This document shows, piece by piece, positions 63,965-64,000 of a DNA stretch of 64,000 nucleotides; position 1 is the stretch's first letter, and each line of letters starts with the position of its first letter. The translations under genes and the position numbers were made by a program. The notes beneath the pieces were generated by a model. The model did not search any database, was not told the origin of the DNA, and was given only the letters and a program-made list of their open reading frames with translations. The stretch is from Panonychus citri (lineage: Eukaryota; Arthropoda; Arachnida; Trombidiformes; Tetranychidae): positions 124,001 through 188,000 of the forward strand of contig NW_026515503.1 of assembly GCF_014898815.1 (NCBI RefSeq), in the 5' to 3' direction.

Positions 63965-64000
63965 AGTGAGAAACATGAACCTGAAATTTCAGGGAGAGTA
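62619..64000. other. Gene-free flank of element C with microsatellites
   Basis: No supported gene. It includes (CT)n at 63303-63340 and adjoining (CA)n and (GA)n runs at about 63856-63961. Short ORFs here are repeat-derived or random. Confidence 0.55.
63856..63961. repeat. (CA)n-(GA)n compound microsatellite
   Basis: About 27 bp of CA followed by about 80 bp of GA dinucleotides. Confidence 0.95.

Overview
The window looks like AT-rich arthropod nuclear DNA. The reasons are a Dpr-type neuronal immunoglobulin gene, spliced housekeeping genes with short GT-AG introns, abundant ATG/TCA and CT/GA microsatellites, and large LTR retrotransposons. A mite or other chelicerate is my best guess, but the sequence does not prove it.

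Layout. (1) 1-12.4 kb is a gene-dense host segment. It holds a type I PKA regulatory subunit (+), a lipid-anchored-looking protein with seven tandem paired-tyrosine (ITAM-like) repeats (-), ribosomal protein L29 (-), a MICOS MIC26/27 subunit (-), a NUDT14-like Nudix hydrolase (-) and the 3' exons of a Dpr-like gene (-). (2) 12.56-23.86 kb is element A, a Ty3/gypsy LTR retrotransposon on the minus strand, inserted in the dpr intron with a 4-bp target duplication. (3) 23.9-30.6 kb shows no gene. (4) 30.6-40.1 kb is element B, a plus-strand Ty3/gypsy element whose two 378-bp LTRs read as identical. (5) 44.1-46.2 kb is a compact, intronless, virus-like gene cluster: a small membrane ORF, a TBP-like gene with one frameshift, a possible PC4-like gene and a possible DEDD-nuclease-like gene. 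These are separated by TATA-plus-hairpin modules. (6) 47.4-49.45 kb holds a BIR-RING IAP-like gene and a divergent DED-like gene, bracketed by or containing 39-bp inverted repeats, followed by a mariner transposase relic. (7) 55.0-62.6 kb is element C, a third plus-strand Ty3/gypsy element. The remainder is low-complexity intergenic or intronic DNA.

The most unusual content is in the retrotransposons. All three carry an extra gene after pol, where an env would sit, that encodes a RING-like Cys-rich module. The C-terminal partner differs. In B it is an ISG20/REXO-like DEDDh 3'-5' exonuclease with all catalytic positions present. In A it is the homologous domain with all acidic catalytic positions lost, in one open frame with pol. 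In C it is a TRAF-type zinc region, a coiled coil and a ubiquitin-like fold. Elements B and C are also each studded with their own family of short palindromes: R-AGG-N-CCT-Y in B and AACT-N-AGTT in C. The cores are fixed but the flanking arms vary in a compensatory way. I know of no description of either feature. Domain calls are by eye and need profile searches.
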